From Hellea sp965224755 (GTDB lineage Bacteria > Pseudomonadota > Alphaproteobacteria > Caulobacterales > Maricaulaceae), in contig OZ245061.1 of NCBI GenBank assembly GCA_965224755.1, positions 1,612,001 to 1,676,000 on the forward strand: DNA of 64,000 nucleotides, read 5' to 3'. Of this stretch, positions 61,332 to 64,000 are shown piece after piece. The notes beneath the pieces were generated by a model. That model worked only from the letters and a program-made list of their open reading frames with translations. It was not told the DNA's origin and did not search any database. Position 1 is the first letter of the stretch, and each line of letters starts with the position of its first letter. A program made the translations under genes and the position numbers.

Positions 61332-62215
61332 CAACTCATCATCTTCTCGATAGGTAGGACGAGGATAGCCCGCGCCCCAAGCGCTTTGAGGTCTTCGAGT
61401 GTCTCCCAAAAAATATTCTCGGTGCAGACGGCCTGCAAGGCAACAAGGTCATCACTACCCGCCAGCGGGATAATTGTCGGCGCGTCGGAACCGGGAAGTA
61501 TCTTTGTAATCGTCGCGACTTGGCTTTTGGGCGCGTTGAGCATGATATATTTTGTCTCGGAGGATTTAATAACGCCGTCAATACGGCTCATGAGTTTGGC
61601 TAGTAAGGCCTGCTTGCCTTCCGATAATTTACGGCCCGATTGGATGAGAACGGCTTCGCTTTCAAGGATGGTTTCAAAGGCGGTGAGGCCATTGGCTTCC
61701 AGTGTTGCGCCGGATGAGACCAGATCGCAGATGCTCTCGGCAATGCCAATAGAGGGCGCAAGCTCTACCGCCCCTTTCATTTCGACAGCCTTGGCCGTGA
61801 TGCCTTTATCCTTAAGAAATTGTGCCAGCACACCGGGGTAAGTTGTTGCAATTTTTGTGTTTTCTAAATCACTTGCGTTGCGGATATTGCTTTTGTCAGA
61901 CGCTGCGAGGCAAAGCTTGCAGCGTGAAAACCCAAGCCGCATGGTGATCTCGGCGTCCAGCTTTTTCGTAGCGGTTAATTGCTCTTCTACCAATACATTC
62001 TCGCCGACAATGCCGATATCCGCCGCGTCATTGGCGACAAAGCTCGGAATATCGTCATCACGCACGAGCAACAGATCAACCGGCATGTTTTTGACCCGCG
62101 CCAGTAATCCGCCGCCGCGAATTGCAAATCGCAGCCCGCAGTTTTTAAGTAAAGCAAAGCTGTCATCAGCCAGACGTCCCTTCTTTTGAAGGGCAATTCG
62201 TAAGCGTTCCGTCAT
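61331..62215 (-). CDS. hisG: ATP phosphoribosyltransferase, long form
   Basis: First, feedback-controlled step of histidine synthesis. 294 residues, starting RLRIALQKKGRLADDSFALL. VRDDDIPSFVANDAADIGIV and PSIGIAESICDLVSSGATLEANGL mark the catalytic domain. The C-terminal ~75 residues (from about KYIMLNAPKSQVATITKILP) are the ACT-like histidine-sensing domain, so HisZ is not needed. Most alphaproteobacteria have the short form plus HisZ, so this copy is unusual there. It overlaps the regulator gene by 4 bp. Confidence 0.96.
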   Translation of the reverse strand: MTERLRIALQKKGRLADDSFALLKNCGLRFAIRGGGLLARVKNMPVDLLLVRDDDIPSFVANDAADIGIVGENVLVEEQLTATKKLDAEITMRLGFSRCKLCLAASDKSNIRNASDLENTKIATTYPGVLAQFLKDKGITAKAVEMKGAVELAPSIGIAESICDLVSSGATLEANGLTAFETILESEAVLIQSGRKLSEGKQALLAKLMSRIDGVIKSSETKYIMLNAPKSQVATITKILPGSDAPTIIPLAGSDDLVALQAVCTENIFWETLEDLKALGARAILVLPIEKMMS

Positions 62216-62514
62216 GATTGAGTGTCCTTTTGTCGGTCAAGAACCGTGCGGTAGCCCTGATGCGGCTCGTCTTTGAGAAACCGCGCAACGCGGCCAATGG
62301 TTGTGGTGGAAACCCCAGTTAAGGCATTGATATCGCGGTAACTTTGCCCGCCTGCGTCAAGTAATTGCGCAACATGCCAGCGTTCTGACAGCGCCCGTAA
62401 TTCGGCAGGTGTGCAGAGGTCTATCAAAAACCGTTCCATCTCCTCAGGCGTTTCCACCATGGTAAGGGCTTTGGCTAAGTCTTTGCGCGTATCTGTCTGT
62501 CCGTTAAGAGTCAT
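62212..62514 (-). CDS. TrpR-family (YerC/YecD) repressor, likely of the histidine operon
   Basis: 100 residues of the TrpR-like YerC/YecD group: LAKALTMVETPEEMERFLID, LCTPAELRALSERWHVAQLL and the helix-turn-helix YRDINALTGVSTTTIGRVARFL. It is the first gene of the his operon and is coupled to hisG by a 4-bp overlap. A perfect dyad lies just upstream. Comparative genomics has linked this group to histidine genes in other phyla; the link here is by position. The ATG at 62514 has GGTGA 6 nt upstream; GTG 62523 or TTG 62526 are possible. Confidence 0.85.
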   Translation of the reverse strand: MTLNGQTDTRKDLAKALTMVETPEEMERFLIDLCTPAELRALSERWHVAQLLDAGGQSYRDINALTGVSTTTIGRVARFLKDEPHQGYRTVLDRQKDTQS

Positions 62515-62526
62515 ATCGTTCACCAA

Positions 62527-62546
62527 TGTATTAATATGCTAATACA
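62527..62546 (-). promoter_or_regulatory. Candidate operator of the his operon
   Basis: TGTATTA-N6-TAATACA is a perfect 7-bp dyad, 13 bp upstream of the regulator ATG and covering the predicted -10 element. The placement is typical of an autoregulatory repressor site. Confidence 0.6.
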
Positions 62547-62566
62547 GTGAAACAACATGAAATCAA
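62539..62566 (-). promoter_or_regulatory. Likely promoter of the his operon
   Basis: On the reverse strand TTGATT (62566-62561) and TATTAG (62544-62539) are separated by 16 bp. The -10 lies inside the dyad. Only one such pair was seen in the gap to tRNA-Ser. Confidence 0.4.
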
Positions 62567-62578
62567 GCAAAAATGTCA

Positions 62579-62610
62579 GTAAATATATATGGGAGTAAAT
62601 ATATATGGGA
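62579..62610. repeat. 16-bp tandem duplication
   Basis: Two perfect copies of GTAAATATATATGGGA between tRNA-Ser and the his promoter. The AT-rich unit could act as an upstream promoter element or a flexible spacer. Confidence 0.85.
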
Positions 62611-62616
62611 GTAAAA

Positions 62617-62706
62617 TGGCGGGCGGGGAGGGATTCGAACCCCCGATAGACTCTCGCCTATGCCGGTTTTCAAGACCGGTGCATTCAACCACTCTGCCAC
62701 CCGCCC
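62617..62706 (-). tRNA. tRNA-Ser (anticodon TGA)
   Basis: Acceptor GGGCGGG pairs with CCCGCCC, discriminator G, encoded CCA. TGGCAGAGTGG D-region, anticodon stem CCGGT/ACCGG with loop CTTGAAA giving TGA, and a long variable arm (CATAGGCGAGAGTCTATC) as expected for serine. Confidence 0.95.
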
Positions 62707-63031
62707 GCAAAAGAGGATGCTTGGTTATGCGCCGCTGGCTGTAAGATGTTTTGAGAGTGGGTTCAAGCCGTTTTGTACTCGTATATGCACAAATTACCGT
62801 TCCCTAAACGAGCGATTGTGGCGGGTAGGGGGTGCACTCACGTTACCCAATGCAGCATTAACCTTTGGGAAACTGTGAAAAAAAACCACCCGTTAAGCTT
62901 GTTGCCTAACGCGGGTTTAAAGATGTTCGTTTAGCTTAACACTCAATGAAGACAGCAGGGATGCATCAGACAGCCCGCTTTTTCAATAACGTGGTGGGAC
63001 TCGTAAGGGTCCTAGAAAAGGTGAGTGTGTA
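62707..63031. other. 325-bp intergenic region before rlpA
   Basis: No convincing gene. It holds a hairpin ACCCGTTA...TAACGCGGGT (62887-62915) and an inverted pair GTTAAGC (62891-62897) / GCTTAAC (62933-62939), about 100 bp upstream of rlpA. These may be operators or a 5' leader structure. The tRNA-Ser promoter must also lie at its left end. Confidence 0.5.
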
Positions 63032-64000
63032 ATGTCTGTATTGAGTGCGTCATTAAAGAAATATTCTATGTTAATCGCGGGTTGCGGTTTGGCCATTTCG
63101 GTCAGTGCTTGTTCAACCACGCCTGTTGTGAAGCACACTAAAGCCGCGCCGATTACTTATAAAGTCGGGCAGAGCGCTGCAAAATATGCCTCTGTGACAA
63201 TGCCAAGCCGCGCGACGCCTTCGCCTTATGGAGCTTCGCGCTCAACCTCGCCGCAGGTTTCTGTGCCGCAAGTCCATGTGCCGCAAGTCGCCATGCCTGC
63301 GCCTATCCGCCCTGCCGCACCTGTTTTCGAACAAAACCGCGTTGACCGCGATCTTTATAAGCACCAGAAAGTCGGCAAACGCTATTCTATTATGGGTAAA
63401 TCCTATACGCCGAAGCATAATCCCGGTTATAATGTGGTCGGCATCGCCTCTTGGTATGGCGATAAGTTTCATGGCAAGCCAACCGCGACAGGCGAGATTT
63501 ACAATAAAAATGATCTCACCGCCGCGCATAAAACATTGCCGCTAAATTCCATGCTTTATGTCACTAATCTTGAAAATGGCCGCACATTACTGGTGCGCCT
63601 GAATGACCGGGGGCCATTTGTTGGTGATCGCATCATCGATTTGTCCGAAGCCGCTGCCAATGCACTAGGCACTAGAGGCAAAGGCCTCGGTAAAGTTCGC
63701 GTTCAATATGCCGGGCCTGCCGACCCGATGGCGCCAAAACGCCGCGTACCGGCTCCGCAGCCTCGCTATGAAGAGGCTCCTATGATTGCCCAAGCACCTC
63801 GCCCTACGCCGCGCCCGGCTCCGCAATATCAGCCTTTGCGCCAGCAGCCTACGCCGCGTAATACGCCAATGGCCGAGGCCCCTGCGCCTTACACAGCGCC
63901 CGTGCCGCAAGTTGAAATTCCGCGCGTTGCTGCGCCTATCGTGCCCCAAGCCCCTATTGCGGCTATGCCGGCTCCACAGCCAGAAGATGGCGGACAAGTG
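63032..64000 (+). CDS. rlpA: RlpA-like septal lytic transglycosylase lipoprotein, 3'-truncated
   Basis: The first 323 codons are open to the end of the window. Lipoprotein signal ending AISVSAC (C27), then a proline/glutamine-rich stretch (~35-105). A double-psi beta-barrel follows (~136-226): VVGIASWYGDKFHGKPTATG, NDLTAAHKTLPLNSML and the catalytic aspartate in VRLNDRGPFVGDRIIDLS (D192). A long Pro/Gln/Ala linker follows, and a C-terminal SPOR domain would be expected beyond the edge. RlpA cleaves denuded glycan strands at the septum. AAAGGTGAG lies 8 nt before the ATG. Confidence 0.9.
   Translation, partial: MSVLSASLKKYSMLIAGCGLAISVSACSTTPVVKHTKAAPITYKVGQSAAKYASVTMPSRATPSPYGASRSTSPQVSVPQVHVPQVAMPAPIRPAAPVFEQNRVDRDLYKHQKVGKRYSIMGKSYTPKHNPGYNVVGIASWYGDKFHGKPTATGEIYNKNDLTAAHKTLPLNSMLYVTNLENGRTLLVRLNDRGPFVGDRIIDLSEAAANALGTRGKGLGKVRVQYAGPADPMAPKRRVPAPQPRYEEAPMIAQAPRPTPRPAPQYQPLRQQPTPRNTPMAEAPAPYTAPVPQVEIPRVAAPIVPQAPIAAMPAPQPEDGGQV

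Noticed and set aside
62660..62878. 72-codon open frame
   Set aside because: Begins inside tRNA-Ser on the opposite strand and has no ribosome site or similarity.

Overview
The window looks like chromosome of an aerobic alphaproteobacterium, most likely a moderate-GC member of the Caulobacterales/Maricaulales (Hyphomonadaceae-like) side. This is an inference from gene content. The supporting genes are a C4-pathway 5-aminolevulinate synthase (hemA) beside hemB, a Cbp3-type cytochrome bc1 chaperone, an NDUFS4-type complex I accessory subunit, the block DUF502/recG/sdhE/mfd, the block plsX-fabH-ihfA-merR, and a PleD/PopA-like REC-REC-GGDEF protein. Most of the window is dense core genome with many 1-8 bp gene overlaps. 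Accessory DNA is limited to a restriction-modification pair, a toxin-antitoxin pair and several dispersed palindromic repeats.

Layout. 1-7.0 kb: 5'-truncated AraC-family regulator, divergent hemB/hemA, an HNH nuclease plus C5-cytosine methyltransferase, glyA, and a FitAB-type toxin-antitoxin pair. 7.1-11.9 kb: operon nrdR-ribD(reductase only)-ribE-ribBA(degenerate RibA half)-ribH-nusB-thiL, preceded by a NrdR box. 11.9-20.6 kb: FMN-dependent lactate dehydrogenase, bamE carrying a 16-G homopolymer, bc1 chaperone, plsX-fabH-ihfA-merR, tRNA-Pro(GGG), ctaA and two unrecognised envelope proteins. 21-27.9 kb: rplM-rpsI, argC, a small lipoprotein, an AlaC-like aminotransferase, glpX-recJ, tRNA-Glu. 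27.9-32.9 kb: an alanine-rich protein flanked by repeats, a DUF192 protein, tRNA-Pro(TGG), a HerA-type ATPase, the complex I subunit, tRNA-Arg. 33-37.1 kb: reverse-strand sulfur operon cysK-sseA-metC plus a CE15-like esterase. 37.3-44.8 kb: kdsA, a Cache-sensor/TAXI-receptor pair, a DUF3089 hydrolase-like protein, DUF502, recG. 44.8-55.5 kb: sdhE, mfd, a PopA-like c-di-GMP effector candidate, a lipoprotein M2 peptidase, hemH, a P-loop protein, thrC. 55.7-62.5 kb: an eight-gene, fully overlapping histidine operon (trpR-like regulator-hisG-hisD-hisCB-hisH-hisA-hisF-hisIE) with a promoter-overlapping palindrome. The window ends with tRNA-Ser and the 5' part of an RlpA-like lipoprotein gene.

How the parts work together. 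Haem supply is covered by hemA, hemB, hemH and ctaA. The riboflavin block encodes late steps but lacks recognisable GTP cyclohydrolase II and deaminase activities, which must come from elsewhere. The histidine operon has the hisGDCBHAFI order and a long-form HisG, unlike the scattered genes usual in alphaproteobacteria, and carries a HisC-HisB fusion.

The strongest points for follow-up are the HisC-HisB fusion with its regulator and operator, the PopA-like protein with an intact c-di-GMP inhibitory site but no catalytic motif, the TAXI-receptor/Cache-sensor pair without transporter genes, the bamE poly-G tract, and the incomplete riboflavin enzymes. Nothing here amounts to a proven new defence or mobile system. 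No CRISPR array, IS transposase, prophage or rRNA was seen.
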